Shown here in pieces: positions 26,319-37,408 of a DNA stretch of 64,000 bases. The stretch is from Cantharellus purpuraceus. Taxonomy: Eukaryota > Basidiomycota > Agaricomycetes > Cantharellales > Hydnaceae. Within the stretch, counting starts at the first letter, position 1, and each line of letters begins with the position of its first letter. The stretch spans positions 1,736,001 through 1,800,000 of the forward strand of contig JALBUN010000023.1 of NCBI GenBank assembly GCA_025174535.1, read 5' to 3'. Below the pieces are notes generated by a model, which was given only the letters and a program-made list of their open reading frames with translations, had not been told where the DNA came from and did no database searches. The position numbers and the translations under genes were made by a program.

Positions 26319-27118
26319 TCATTTAGTTCCTGGCACACCTTTAGCTGCCTCAACTGCCTCTCTGATGCTCCGCACGACAAACTTGGCATTTCCCTGACTA
26401 AGGCAATAAGGACTTGCGTGATAAAACTTTTCGTCCTCATCTGCAATCTCATCGATGCAAAAGAAGTCTTGCTTGGTGAGTTTTTCTCCTAAGTTGTCAA
26501 GATTTCTTCGTGGATTGTCCACTGCAAGCTTTGAAAAGAAGTTGCCAACCTCGGGGTATTCGCATGTGATCGCTACATTTGCCGGCTCAACATCATGAGT
26601 CTTTGGGATGGCTGATAGCATTGGAAAGCCAGCCATTAGGACCGCTGCAAGAGCATTGGCAAGGGGATTCTGGAGCTGCATCATAGGATCTCTAGGTACT
26701 TGTTCCATGGTTTGCAGCTCATTGCAGATAGTACAGAATTCTTCGAACACAGTACTCCATGGTGGATTTTCATAGTTCACCCCCACAGTTCCAATTGACT
26801 GTTCTCTATCTCAGTTGAATCTATACAGCATAGTGTAACTCACTTACTATGGCATGTGCCCAGCTGACAACTTGAGCGGATTTCAGAGACATGCACACCA
26901 AATCTGTTGACCTTGCAATAGACGTGTTTTCCACATTTTTGACACGATGTTAGCTGATTTCTCAGCTTTGTGAATTCCATCAGCTGTTTTTCAGCTGCAA
27001 TCTCATCTTGTGCAGGTTCATCATTGTCCGCAATGGAATCTAGATTCAAGGCCTTCTTTGAGCCACTGATGAGCCAGGACACATCGAGGACGTATATCGA
27101 ACCACTCTGACAGTCCAA
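26319..27118 (-). CDS. Unrecognised gene or gene fragment with a cysteine pair motif
   Basis: Two exons joined near 26805-26850 by a GT-AG intron. The first exon has VLDVSWLISGSKKALNLDS, an acidic part, then SCQKCGKHVYCKVNRFGVHV, which could bind zinc. The second has GVNYENPPWSTVFEEFC, an Ala-rich hydrophobic part (PLANALAAVLMAGFPML), NLGEKLTKQDFFCIDEI and ends AAKGVPGTK. I recognise no family. Its N-terminus is probably missing, because the frame opens without a convincing ATG. It lies inside the repeat block and has no in-frame stops, so it may be a recently captured or still expressed gene. It may belong with the other unrecognised fragment at 42495-43247, but I could not prove this. Confidence 0.45.
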
Positions 27119-27139
27119 CTCTGCCAGCGTCTTTTTGTA

Positions 27140-27272
27140 CCAACTTTTAAATAGTGCCGCAACTCCCTCTCCACCTCAGTCTCTAATTCTAGCCATCAAT
27201 CGTCACTCGTGTTTCATCGCCATTGATCATTATCATCCTTCTATTCACACCGATCCTTTCATCATCATTCAC
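27140..27272 (+). promoter_or_regulatory. TATA-like element upstream of accessory ORF
   Basis: TTTTAAATAG at about 27147-27156 lies some 120 bp before the ATG at 27273, followed by a pyrimidine-rich leader. It could serve the accessory ORF of this Gypsy remnant. Confidence 0.35.
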
Positions 27273-27635
27273 ATGGCTTCCCATTCTATTCCCCTCTCCA
27301 ACATCGCTTCTAATAATACGTCACACTGGTCTCTGGACACAGAGGACTATCAAAAATATGCCAAGCTCCACGGGCATGTTAAGCCACCTCCACATGTCAA
27401 AATACTTCCAAAACTCTTTCAACGTCCAAGATCCCCACCATGTCTCTCTTATGCCATTGGCGATCCCATATTCTTTCACAATTCCATTGAACCATATACA
27501 TTCCTTGGCATTTCGCCTCTATATTGTAACACGGATAGAAGAGTCAAACGTGAGGTAGAATTTCAGTCACCATCGCCGACCTATCCTCCCACTTCAATCC
27601 AACTCAGGTTACATCATGTCAGGCAAAGGGACTGA
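27273..27635 (+). CDS. Accessory ORF of a Gypsy element (ORF3a)
   Basis: An uninterrupted frame of 120 codons. The core SYAIGDPIFFHNSIEPYTF aligns with YYIGDPLFIGNYDIPYAF in the ORF at 32399-32836 (minus strand), and an upstream HWSLD matches WSVD at similar spacing. Both lie just before an LTR on the coding side, so I read them as the same extra protein of two Gypsy elements. There is no similarity to envelope proteins, no membrane helix and no signal peptide. The function is unknown. This one follows no visible integrase, so the rest of its element is gone. Confidence 0.5.
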   Translation: MASHSIPLSNIASNNTSHWSLDTEDYQKYAKLHGHVKPPPHVKILPKLFQRPRSPPCLSYAIGDPIFFHNSIEPYTFLGISPLYCNTDRRVKREVEFQSPSPTYPPTSIQLRLHHVRQRD

Positions 27636-27692
27636 ATACTCTTGGAACAGGATACCATATGGAGATGGATCACTAAGACAATAAGGAGTATT

Positions 27693-28183
27693 TGTTGTGG
27701 ATGCTGACTGAAGTCCTCATGTGACTCAGGGTCAATTTACCTTTGGAGCCATAGGGAAGATGGTATTGGTGGACATTTCTATTGTTGTTTTATATGACTC
27801 ACCCCTGTTTCATCTTTTAATTCATTCATACACGACTTACTCATCCTTGTTCTATTTTTGGTTCTTTTATTACTCATCACCCCCTATTCTTACAAAGATT
27901 ACCCCTATCTGTCGTTTCATTTCTCCATGATTTCCCCATTAGTAGTTCAACTTCACATGCTTTGTCAGCTGGCTTGATCAGCATTTCTTGCATCATATCG
28001 CATCATTTGCTCCTCATATTGTGTCGTTGTGCCCTGGGGATTTGTATATAAAAGGGCACTAGTTTTCGCCTTTGGAATCAATCAACAAGTTTTCAGCCAA
28101 TGCTCTAAAGTCAAAGTCCACGCTCTAAGTCTATGCTCTACGCTCTACATCACAATCCATCATCTCTACACTGAGGTAAAACA
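27693..28183 (+). mobile_element. Probable Gypsy LTR (491 bp)
   Basis: Starts TGTTGTGGATGC after a purine-leaning stretch, ends GGTAAAACA, and is followed after CC by TTGGTTCAACG, a plausible primer-binding site. A strong TATA (TATATAAAAGG) lies near 28047, as expected inside an LTR. It could be the 3' LTR of the element that carried ORF3a, the 5' LTR of the pol remnant that follows, or both. No second copy in the window was found to prove the ends. Confidence 0.5.
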
Positions 28184-28599
28184 CCTTGGTTCAACGATCA
28201 GATTTCCCTCCGCCACCGAGAGGTTGCTTCTCTTGAAACCAGCTTTCGCATACCTCCCAACCGGGCTCCGCATTGTCATCCAGTCACAGAGCACGATCAG
28301 CCATCGGGACCAACCTTTAGCTCCCATCCCCATCCAACCACAGAGCACTATCCCACTTCCCTGTTACTTACCCCTCACCCTGATTGATCTTTGGAGTGCT
28401 GAACAACTGCGTTACACACTGTCTGTTTGCTAGGACCATTGCATGCAGGCTTATAGGATCTATTCCTTAAGCGAACCGACAGTGCCACCAACACCACGAC
28501 GGACCAAAAAAAATAGTAAGCAGTCCTATAGCCTCCGTACGGGCTGAGGGCTGCGTTGGTACTCCCCGTACGACAAATGAGGTCCACCTGAACGCATCC
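28184..28599. other. Leader or degraded gag region
   Basis: Where gag should be there is no CCHC motif and no long frame, so gag is deleted or decayed. Confidence 0.4.
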
Positions 28600-29918
28600 G
28601 CTCTTTCCCACTCCGACTCCCTTACCCTCCTTGTCCACTCCAACTCCATTCCCGATACCGCTATTCAAACATTAATTGACTCCAGATCTACTCACTGTTT
28701 CCTCGATTCCTCTTTTTCCGATTTACATAAACTCCATACATACACCATAACTCTGATACCACTCCGATTATTTGACGGCACTACTAATGCTGTTATTTCA
28801 CGAGCTATAGATTTGTCTATCCGTTTTTCTGTCAGAGAAATCCAGACCCTTACATTCTATGTTACTCTGCTTGACTCCAGCTGTTCTGTGGTTCTCGGAC
28901 ATAACTGGCTCACCCTACAATCCATTGATTGACTGGGCATTGGGCCATATCACATTCCGTTCTCCAGTACAGGCTGTGTCATCCCTGACGTCACCAGCAA
29001 CTTTAGGTGTGAAATTATCTTCCGCCTCTGCTGACTCCGCTCTGATAGATACTCTGTCTACCCCTCCGTTCATATCGATGGTGGACGCTATGGTCTTTGC
29101 CAGACTAAGCAAGCTGGATGGTTCTCACACATTCCAGGTTCACCTCTCCAATCCGATATTCCTCGCCGCTCATTCTGCCCGATCAACTCCACCGGACCTC
29201 TCTATGGTTCCCAAGGAGTATCATGAGTTCGCCGACGTGTTCAGCAAGTCTAAAGCCGACTCCCTAGTGGAACACCAACCATATGATCTCAAGATCGAAC
29301 TGGATGACAACTCCACCCCTCCGCTTGGCCCTATCTACTCACTATCACAAAAAGAGCTATTGGCCCTCCGAACATTCATAGACGAGAACTTGGCCACGGG
29401 CTTCATCCGCCCATCCCTATCTCCTCATGGAGCTCCGGTCCTATTTGTCCGCAAAAAGGACAGATCACTCCGTCTATGTGTCGACTTCCGTGGACTCAAC
29501 AAAATCACCAAGAAAGACCAACACCCAATACCCTGCACCGTGGACCTACTCAAGAGTCCTCGAAAGGCTAAGATCTACTCCAAAATAGATCTCTGACATG
29601 CCTACCATCTAGTCCGTATCCGAGAAGGCGACGAATGGAAAATGACCTTCTGCACACGATATGGATCTTTCGAGTGGTGCATCATGCCCTTTGGTCCAAT
29701 AAATGCTCCAGCTGCCTTCCAGAGGTTCATGAATGATATCTTTGCCGACCTTCTCAATGTGACTGTCCTCGTTTACTTAGACGACATTCTGGTATATTCG
29801 GACAACGAAGAAGAACATCGGACACATGTCTGAGAGGTACTCCGACGTCTCCGAAAGCATGGCCTCTTTGCCCACACTGACAAATGCGAATTCCACTCTG
29901 ACTCGGTTGAATACCTAG

Positions 29919-31314
29919 TGTTTTGGAACCGTGAACTTCAACCTAAACTGTGGTGTTAATCACAATCCAAGTTTAGCCCGAGGATGTATGACCTTTCAAG
30001 GCTAGCAATAAGCTTGAAACTATTTTAACGGAGAACCCAATTAAGAAATTATACTCCGGTGAGCAATCACAATCAATGTTGCCACAGGAAGTGAAGCAAT
30101 AGAGATTTATGCTTGTCACGTGTAGTTCACACTTTACTGCTGATGCAATGTAAAGTCAAAGATTGACAGGTGTTCAAGGGTTCAGATACTTCAAAGGGGG
30201 AAGTAACCTAGTGCCTTAGTACCGCGGGTTGAGTGGATTAAAGCTAACAATAATCCCTTCAACGTAAAAAGATAGATATGCACTTGAACACTTCCTTCTG
30301 AACAAGCGTATTCACTGTACGTGTTTATCCGTGATAGAATCAACAGTCAAGGGATATTAATCTCGTCTCAAAGAGGTGAGTCAATAGACTGTGTTGTTGA
30401 TTTATTGAAATGCCCACAATTGAACCAACCAATCAATAGCAAAGTACGTGTTAACCTGACTAACCTCAGAGTCTCAATTAAACGTGCAGTATTCTTGACC
30501 AATCAATAGCCTAGTACGTATTAACCTGACTAACCTCAGAGTCTCAATTAAACATGCAAGATTCTTGATTATAACCAATAGCCTGATACGTGATAATTTG
30601 GCTAACCTCAGAGTCTCAATTACACGTGTAAGGTTCTTGATCAATGAATAACAATTAATACACTTCAAGTTACTGCTCCGAGTGGGCTTGTAGTGTGTTA
30701 ATTACTAATCAGTTACTCTGTATTAACCTCTTCTCCAAGTTTGATTAATATTAGAGCCTGCTGCGCTTGTAATATAATAACTTCTGGCTTCTCTGAGAGT
30801 CAATCAAAGTTAATATACACTAAGAGTAGCTGATATAAGCGTGATGCTTATGTGATGATTACTCAATGCTTGAGTAGACACTGCTGTGTGTGTGTGGTAA
30901 AAAGATATTATTTATTGCACTGCTGTTGCAGCCCTTTTTATATACATGGACTATCTAGCTTATGTAACTAATCAGAGAACATTCCTGGTGCTTAGGGAAG
31001 CCCCTGGAAGGAAGGAGAAGGCTGGGGAACCTTGTGGAAGGTCCAGGAAGGTGTCAGAACCTTCTGTAGCCACTTTTGGCTGAAGTGCACGAACTCCGAT
31101 GATTATGTAATGCGCGTGTCGTTCGCTCGCGCACGAGTGCTTGTCGGAGTTGAATGACAGATTATATCAGCAACCGACCCCTTGTGTACACTTGTGGGCT
31201 CAAATACACAAAAAAGCGAAATATAAGTACATTCAATAGAACATTTGAAATACCTTTAAACTACTAAATGATAGTCCTTATTTGAAGTAGTTTAGAACTG
31301 CATATACCCCAACA
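29919..31314 (+). mobile_element. Solo LTR, family A, copy 1 (1396 bp)
   Basis: Begins TGTTTTGGAACC and ends ATACCCCAACA (TG...CA). It is flanked by a perfect 5-bp target duplication CCTAG (29914-29918 and 31315-31319), and removing it restores the Gypsy pol frame. No internal region is present, so it is a solo LTR. A TATA-like element lies near 30940. The copy at 40035-41430 has the same length, in opposite orientation. Confidence 0.93.
30425..30650 (+). repeat. Three tandem copies of a ~75-bp unit inside LTR family A
   Basis: Each unit contains CTAACCTCAGAGTCTCAATT followed by an ACGTG-like block, a TTCTTGA block and CAATAGC. Units are diverged from each other but are conserved between the two LTR copies (also at about 40700-40925). 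They may act as enhancer repeats in U3, by inference. Confidence 0.7.
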
Positions 31315-31985
31315 CCTAGGCTATATCCTCTCCCTGGCAGGATTAACAATGTCTGATGACAAAATCAAAGCCATACAGGAATGGCCAGAACCCCAGAAAG
31401 TCAAGGACGTACAGTCCTTCCTCGGGTTCGCCAACTTCTACCACCGCTTTATTCATGGCTACTCTGATATCACTGTTCCGCTCACCCAACTCACTAGGAA
31501 GGGTGTCCAATGGAATTTCACTGACGAATGTAGACAGAGTTTTGAGACCTTGAAAAAGGCCTTTACTTCCACTCCGATACTGACTCATTGGGTTCCAGAC
31601 GTTCCCATCCTATTAGAAACCGACACCTCCGACTATGCACTTGCCGCGATCCTGTCCATCATCTCTCCGGACGACGGACAAGTCCACCCAATTGCTTTTC
31701 ACTCGCATACATTCACACCCCCCAAACTGAACTATGATGTCCATGACAAAGAGCTCCTTGCCATATATGAAGCCTTCCGGATATGGAGACACTACCTTGA
31801 GGGTCCCTCCGATCCGGTGGATGTCATAACGGACCACAAGAACTTGGAATACTTCTCCACAACGAAACTGCTCACCCGGAGACAGGTCCGATGGTCCAAG
31901 TACCTATCTCAGTTCAACCTCATTATCCATTTCCGTCCTGGTCGACTTGGAGCAAAGCCCGACGCGTTAACTAGACGATGGGACG

Positions 31986-32345
31986 TGTGAGGGCGATGCT
32001 GATGACGAGGCCACAACAACAAGATACTCAATAAGTGAGAGCCGATAAGAAATAATGCCAGCTGGTACAGCGGATATCCTCAGTCTATACAGCTGTTTCT
32101 GATAAATACATGGGACTTACCTGGTACAGCGGATATCCTCAGAGATCAAGCTGAGGGGATCACACTGCACCAAGGCGAGTCTTTATACTAAATGATGGAG
32201 ACGGATAGGAGAACCAAGATAGGGGAGGAAAGATAGGGGAAGTGATAGGGGCAATGAAATAGGAGATCCACCCTGACAGGCTGCGCTGATAGGGGTGTCA
32301 AGAGAAAATACTAAAAATAGAATATGACTTATTTGAACCCTGACA
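31986..32345 (-). repeat. 3' LTR of the chromovirus (360 bp)
   Basis: On the plus strand it runs from TGTGAGGGCGATGC to GAACCCTGACA. It matches 38753-39113 almost base for base. On the coding strand it begins TGTCAGGG and follows the polypurine tract directly. TATAAAG occurs within it on the minus strand. Confidence 0.9.
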
Positions 32346-32358
32346 TCACCTCCCTCTT
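32346..32358 (-). other. Polypurine tract
   Basis: Reads AAGAGGGAGGTGA on the minus strand and abuts the 3' LTR, as expected for the plus-strand primer of reverse transcription. Confidence 0.7.
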
Positions 32359-32398
32359 AATGCATGTCGTCTCGATATGCACTATCGTCCCATCCATC

Positions 32399-32836
32399 TC
32401 AAGAGAGACACACCCTGAAGCACTCTACAAGGTCCCTTCTCACTCTCTGCCAAAGTAGAGCCCATGACGGGTGTTGATGGTGACTCTTCTCTGCCTTGGG
32501 GTAAAGTGGGATGGTGAACTCTCCAGGGGATATGGGATCGTTCGTGCTGAAAACTGCTCCAAGTATCATCTCCCCTCCCTCATAGGTGACTTTACTGGTG
32601 AGCCCTTGGAAGGCATATGGTATGTCATAGTTGCCGATGAATAGAGGGTCCCCGATGTAGTATGTCTGGCGTCTTGATGGATTACAATGCCAGAAGGGGA
32701 AATGAACTTGTAGAGGTGGAGATGGGAGGTTATAATCCTCTACAGCACGTGCAGTAAACCTTGAGTCAACTGACCAAGTGATTGATGGGTAGGAACGGAG
32801 TGAGCGTAGAGGGGTGGATTCAGACTGGTAAGGCAT
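32399..32836 (-). CDS. Accessory ORF of the chromovirus (ORF3b)
   Basis: A clean 145-codon frame between integrase/chromodomain and the 3' LTR. Its core YYIGDPLFIGNYDIPYAFQG matches ORF3a at 27273. The N-terminus is Ser/Pro-rich and the C-terminus ends in a basic, Trp-containing helix (WALLWQRVRRDLVECF). It has no in-frame stop although gag-pol of the same element has several, which hints that it is kept or just short. A TATA box at about 32896-32904 lies some 60 bp before its ATG, so it may be expressed on its own. The function is unknown; I see no signal peptide or membrane helix. Confidence 0.65.
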   Translation of the reverse strand: MPYQSESTPLRSLRSYPSITWSVDSRFTARAVEDYNLPSPPLQVHFPFWHCNPSRRQTYYIGDPLFIGNYDIPYAFQGLTSKVTYEGGEMILGAVFSTNDPISPGEFTIPLYPKAEKSHHQHPSWALLWQRVRRDLVECFRVCLS

Positions 32837-32893
32837 GGTAGGTTGGGTAGTGAACGATGATGGTTTTACTGAGGAAGGGGAAGTGGATTCACT

Positions 32894-32906
32894 GGCTTAT
32901 ATACAG
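32894..32906 (-). promoter_or_regulatory. TATA box upstream of ORF3b
   Basis: CTGTATATAAGCC on the minus strand, about 60 bp before the ORF3b ATG at 32836 and after the chromodomain stop. This is the spacing of an internal promoter for a separate transcript. Confidence 0.5.
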
Positions 32907-32942
32907 TTAGTGGAATTTTGGCATGGATGAATTTGGTGAGCA

Positions 32943-35900
32943 CTAAGCTTCACTGTGCCTATTCTGCGGCTCTGAAATGTGTCCAATACCACGTGTTGGG
33001 TTCCTGCCAGCTGTCCAATCAAAGAGGACCTGTTTGGGAGGTTCTGTGAAGTTCTCAAAGCATCTGGAGGGAAGAGCCGCATAGGTGGCTGCCGAAATAT
33101 GCCTTGGGGCTTCAGGATTTTCCTGATGGAAGTCTGCAATGTGCCTTCTAGCCCCACTGGCATCCTTAGCTGGGATCCAGAGGTCGTCAGCAGCTCCATA
33201 GCCCTTCCAACGCACCAGGTATTCCAGTCTTCCTCGGAAAACTCTGCTGTCAAGGATCTTCTCAACTTCATATTCCTGTACTCCATCTCGAATGACTGGA
33301 GGTGGTGGAGGAGATGACTGGTGTTCAGGGATGGGATCCTTTTCATAAGGATGGAGTAAGACAACAGAGAACACTGGATGAGTGCGGCCAAAGATTGGGG
33401 GAAGTTGTAGGCCATAGGCATTTTGTGAGACCACCTTATTAATCACATATGGTTCTAACCATTTGTGATCAAGTTTCTTGGTTGGATGGGTGGTGGTGAT
33501 ATTTTGTGCATTGAGCCAGACCTTGTCACCAAGTTTGTATACTGGGGCTGCTTGCCAATGGGCATCATAGAATTGTGCCATATCATCTGCTGCCTTTTCC
33601 AGGGCAGAGCAAGCCTCAGTGGTGGCCGTCTCCATATGCTCAGTGAATTCTTCCAGTGCTTCAAGTCGTGTCTCTCAGATTGGCTCTAGCCCAAGCCTTG
33701 GGTGTTGGCCTGTATCAAGCATGAAGGGGGTTGATTGCGTGGAGGAGTGGATGCGGTTGTTGTATGTGAATTCGGCAAGAGGAACCCACTCAATCCAGTC
33801 ATCCTGGCGCTGATTGACAAAAAGCCTCAAGTATTGTTCAATTTCTTGATTGACCCTTTCTGTCTGACCATCGGTTTGTGGATGATATGCTGTGGATGCT
33901 GCAACCTTGATCCCCAAAAGCTTATTGAGCTTGCACATAAATTGAGAGACAAACTGGGTGCCACAGTCACTGATGATCTCCTCAGGAAGGCCGTGGTGTT
34001 TCCACACATGGTCTTGGAAAAGTTGTGCAACTCCTATGGAGTTGATGTCAGAGGTGGTAGGGATAACATGTGCTCGTTTGGAAAGACAGTCCACAACGAC
34101 AAGGAGTGCATCATAGCCATGGCTGATGGGTAGTTCTACAATAAGGTCAACAGATATCACTTGCCACCTCCGATCTGGGACACGATTAGGCAGGAGTTTA
34201 CCCATAGGAGGAGCAGGGAAAGTTTTTGTCTGATTGCAGAGGTCACATCCCTTGACATATTTGGCAATGTATCGTCCAAATCCAGGCCACCAGTAGCTGC
34301 GGGATACAAGTTCTGTTGTTCTCCAGCGACCAGGGTGACCTGTAATGTGAGTATCGTGGTGTGCTCTTACAATGTCATGGACGCTTGTTCAGAAATACAA
34401 CAAATACGTATATACAACCTATTTTCCTCAAATTTTATACAATACACTTCAATTCAAACTTATTTTCATATTTCAACATGATTCTCAAATTTTACACAAT
34501 ATACTAGATTAAAACATATTGTGATATTTTGGCATAATTCTCAAAAATAATTCTTTTTTCCCCATTTAGTGGTGGCAACTCTCTTGAAGGAACATCCAAA
34601 TATCATTGATTCTTTCTTATACAATACTTATAACATAATTTGAACTATCTTTAATCCCCACCTGGTATTTGTATATCTAAATACCCTATATAATACCAAT
34701 TATATTAATACATACATTCCTATTATATCCATGTAAATAATTATGTTCATCTCAACCAAATATCTTATCTTTTAAAGTTTATTAAAATATAGAATATATG
34801 TTTATATTTATGAAAATTTCACACATCCGAAATCTTTTAAGATATCCAAATTGTAACTCCCTGGCTTTATGTATCATTGAAATTCTGATGTATATCTCAT
34901 ATACATTAGAATATTGTATACTGACATGATTCCGAACAAGCGTCATGGTGCAATTTTGGGTCAAGAGGGACATATACCTTGCCATGATAGAGGACGAGTC
35001 CATTCTCCTCGGTCCATTCCTGTCCTCGTAAATTCCAAGAGGGACCAAGTTCCTTAAGAGCCTTTACAACCTTTTCATCTCTGTTGGTGCAGTTCTGCAC
35101 ACGTTCCAGGAATATGTCTCCTTCTCCTGTGATCATTTGAGCTTCTGGCCCTGGATAGGCGGATGTCGCATCGATGTGGAACAGCTCAGGGCCAAGAAAC
35201 CTGGTTCTGGTTATCTTCCTCCCCCCACTTATGATCTACATGTCATGAGAGGGCATCAGGTTTGGCTGAATGTCGTCCAGGACAGTGGATCAGTTCAAAG
35301 TCAAAACGAGAAAGGTATAGTGACCAGCGAGCTTGTCAACGATTGAGATTCTGAGCTGTACGGAAATATGTGAGGTTTTGATGGTCGTTAAGGATTTCAA
35401 TCTTGTATTTGGTCCCTTCCAAGATGTGGCGCCATTCTTCTAGTCCACGGATGACTGAGAGCAATTCCTTATCATGGATGGCATAGTTGCACTCTGCATC
35501 TGAAAGGCTCTTGGATACAAAACCTACTGGCCTCCATTTCTCATTGTCACAGAGTTGAGATAGAACAGCACCTGTTGCATATGCTGAAGCATCTGTCTCT
35601 AGTCAAAAATGCTTGGTTTGATCTGGGAGGACAAGGATTGGAGTTGACATGACAAGCTGCTTGAGTTTATCAAAGGCTTCTTGTTCTGGGCCATCAAGTA
35701 TCCAGGACCACTGTGTATCTGCCTTTGTTAACTGATTCAGAGGTTTTGTGATATGTGAGAAGTCCTCAATGAAGCGACGATAGAAATTGATGAAACCCAG
35801 GAAGGATTTGACTTCTGTCACATTGCGCGGTGTGGGCCAGTCTCTGACTCCGGCCACCTTAACTGGGTCCATAGCTACCTGTCCCTGTGAGAGAATCAAT

Positions 35901-37408
35901 CCAAGATAATCTACCTTCTGTTGTGAGAAAAGGCATTTCTCTGGTTTGAGGTACAGGTGGTTGGCCCAAAGAATTTCAAGGACAGATTGCACGATCGTGT
36001 GGTGTTGTTCTAGGGATTCAGTGAAAATGAGGATGTCATCCATGAACACTACCATAGTGCCATCATCAATGAGCTCCTTGAAAATGCCATTCATCATCGT
36101 CTGAAAGGTTGCTGGGCTGTTTGTGAGACCAAAGAACATGACCAGGGGTTCAAATAGACCACGATTGGTTTGAAAGGCTGCCTTCCACTCATTGCCCTCT
36201 TTAATATGCACATTGTTATATCCCCATCGGATGTCAAGCTTGGTAAAGTACTTGGCATTGGCTGCGGCAATTTTATTCATGATGTCTGGTACCAGGGGTA
36301 GTGGGTAGGTGTTCTTGATTGTGATATCATTCAGCTTGTGGTAGTCTTGCACAAAACGAAGATTACCGTCCTTCTTCTTCACAAAAAAGACAGGGGATGC
36401 CATGGGTGACTTGGAAGGACGTATACAATGATTCCATAGGTTCTCCTCAAGGAATGCGTCCAACTCCTTCTGCTCATTTGGGGACATTGGATAGACCTTT
36501 GTACTGAAGGGTTGCGCTCCTGGAGTGAGTTCAATAGCGTGGTCCCACAGTTTTCGAGGTGGAAGTTGGTCAAAGGACTCCTTTGCAAAAACATCCTTAA
36601 ATCCCCAGTACGCCTTTGGGACAATCTCCTCAAAGGTTTTGACTGGAGTAGATTCTGCAGCCTTCTGTGCAAGCTGTTGAGAAACTGTTGAACCAGCATA
36701 GATATTCTCCAAATCTTCTTCTACAAAGATAACAAATGTTTGGTCTCCCTCGTATTGGGGTTGCCTGTGTGAGTTCTTGCCATTTGAAGGAGTTGTACCA
36801 AGCGAATGCTCTTTGTGTTCTGGTACTTCTCCACATGAATCAGGGCAGCGAGTCATCTGTACCTTTCCTGTATGCCAGTCTACCTCTGGGTTGTGCTTCA
36901 CAAGCCAGGTGTGCCCAACAATTATGCCAAAGGTTCCCAGGCTTGTGACTGAAAATGTGGCACGTTCGGTATGGGTCCCATATGTGCAGATAAGATCGAC
37001 TTCTTCCTTGATTGAACCTGCTTCATTTGGGGTCCCATCAATGTTATAAACAGGTATGGCACATGGTAGAGGGTGTGTTCGAAGTTTCTCTGCTTTGACA
37101 TATTCTGCATCAATGAACATTCCTGTAGCACCACTATTGAGGAGTGCATCCACGACTAGAGGGTATCCAGTGTCTACCGAGTGGATTTTCATGGGAATTC
37201 TTGTACATCGATGGATGTCTGCAGATCGAAGGTAGAGACAAGGAGGGTCATCATGTTTAGCTAGAAGTTGAGAAGGGTTTTCAGGCATGGCTGTTTTGGT
37301 TTCAGTCTGATGGACAAGGGAGTGTGCGTGTAACATATCGCTTGTGAGCCCTACAGTACATGATTCAAGAACTGAAAACGGGTTTGTCAGGCAGGGCATG
37401 CTCTTCAC
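32943..37408 (-). pseudogene. Chromovirus pol: protease, RT, RNase H, integrase, chromodomain
   Basis: Protease-like region with VDALLNSGATGMFIDAEYV. RT with ASPVFFVKKKDGNLRFVQDY, the catalytic VVFMDDILIF and SFLGFINFYRRFIEDFSH. RNase H with LETDASAYATGAVL after a TGA at 35603-35605. Two further TGA stops at 35336-35338 and 35243-35245. Integrase with the zinc-binding CDLCNQTK, then WQVISVDLIVELP, SDCGTQFVSQF and YHPQTDGQTERVNQEIEQYLR. A TGA at 33675-33677 precedes the last part with GDKVWLNAQNI and a chromodomain (EYEVEKILDSR, LEYLVRWKGYG, DLWIP). The 565-bp MITE splits the region before integrase. Apart from these lesions the frame is intact. The catalytic DD of RT and the integrase Asp residues are present. 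Confidence 0.92.
34380..34944. mobile_element. 565-bp MITE inserted in chromovirus pol
   Basis: Perfect 11-bp terminal inverted repeats GACGCTTGTTC / GAACAAGCGTC, flanked by a direct 3-bp duplication ATG (34377-34379 and 34945-34947). Taking out the element and one ATG restores the pol reading frame exactly (LHHDIVRAHHDT). The interior is very AT-rich and non-coding. The 3-bp duplication fits CACTA or PIF/Harbinger groups better than Tc1 (TA) or hAT (8 bp), but the termini are not CACTA; the family is unassigned. Confidence 0.85.

Larger units (their letters stand above)
28600..31985 (+). pseudogene. Gypsy pol remnant (protease, RT, RNase H), split by a solo LTR
   Basis: The protease reads TLIDSRSTHCFLDSS, where the active-site DSG is DSR (28684-28686), then SCSVVLGHNWLT. 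A one-base frameshift near 28925 leads to NPLIDWALGHITFR and the [57 protein letters not shown], and the catalytic [10 protein letters not shown]. In-frame TGA stops at 29594-29596 and 29831-29833 fall where Arg is expected. Pol is cut at 29918 by a 1396-bp solo LTR and resumes at 31315 with YILSLAGLTMSDDKIKAIQ, SFLGFANFYHRFI, LLETDTSDYALAAIL and GRLGAKPDALTRRWDV. It then runs straight into the LTR of the next element at 31986; integrase is absent. Confidence 0.9.

Noticed and set aside
30321..30509. Identical 62-codon ORF in both family A LTRs
   Set aside because: It lies in the U3-like part over the tandem repeats and is conserved only because the LTR copies are young.
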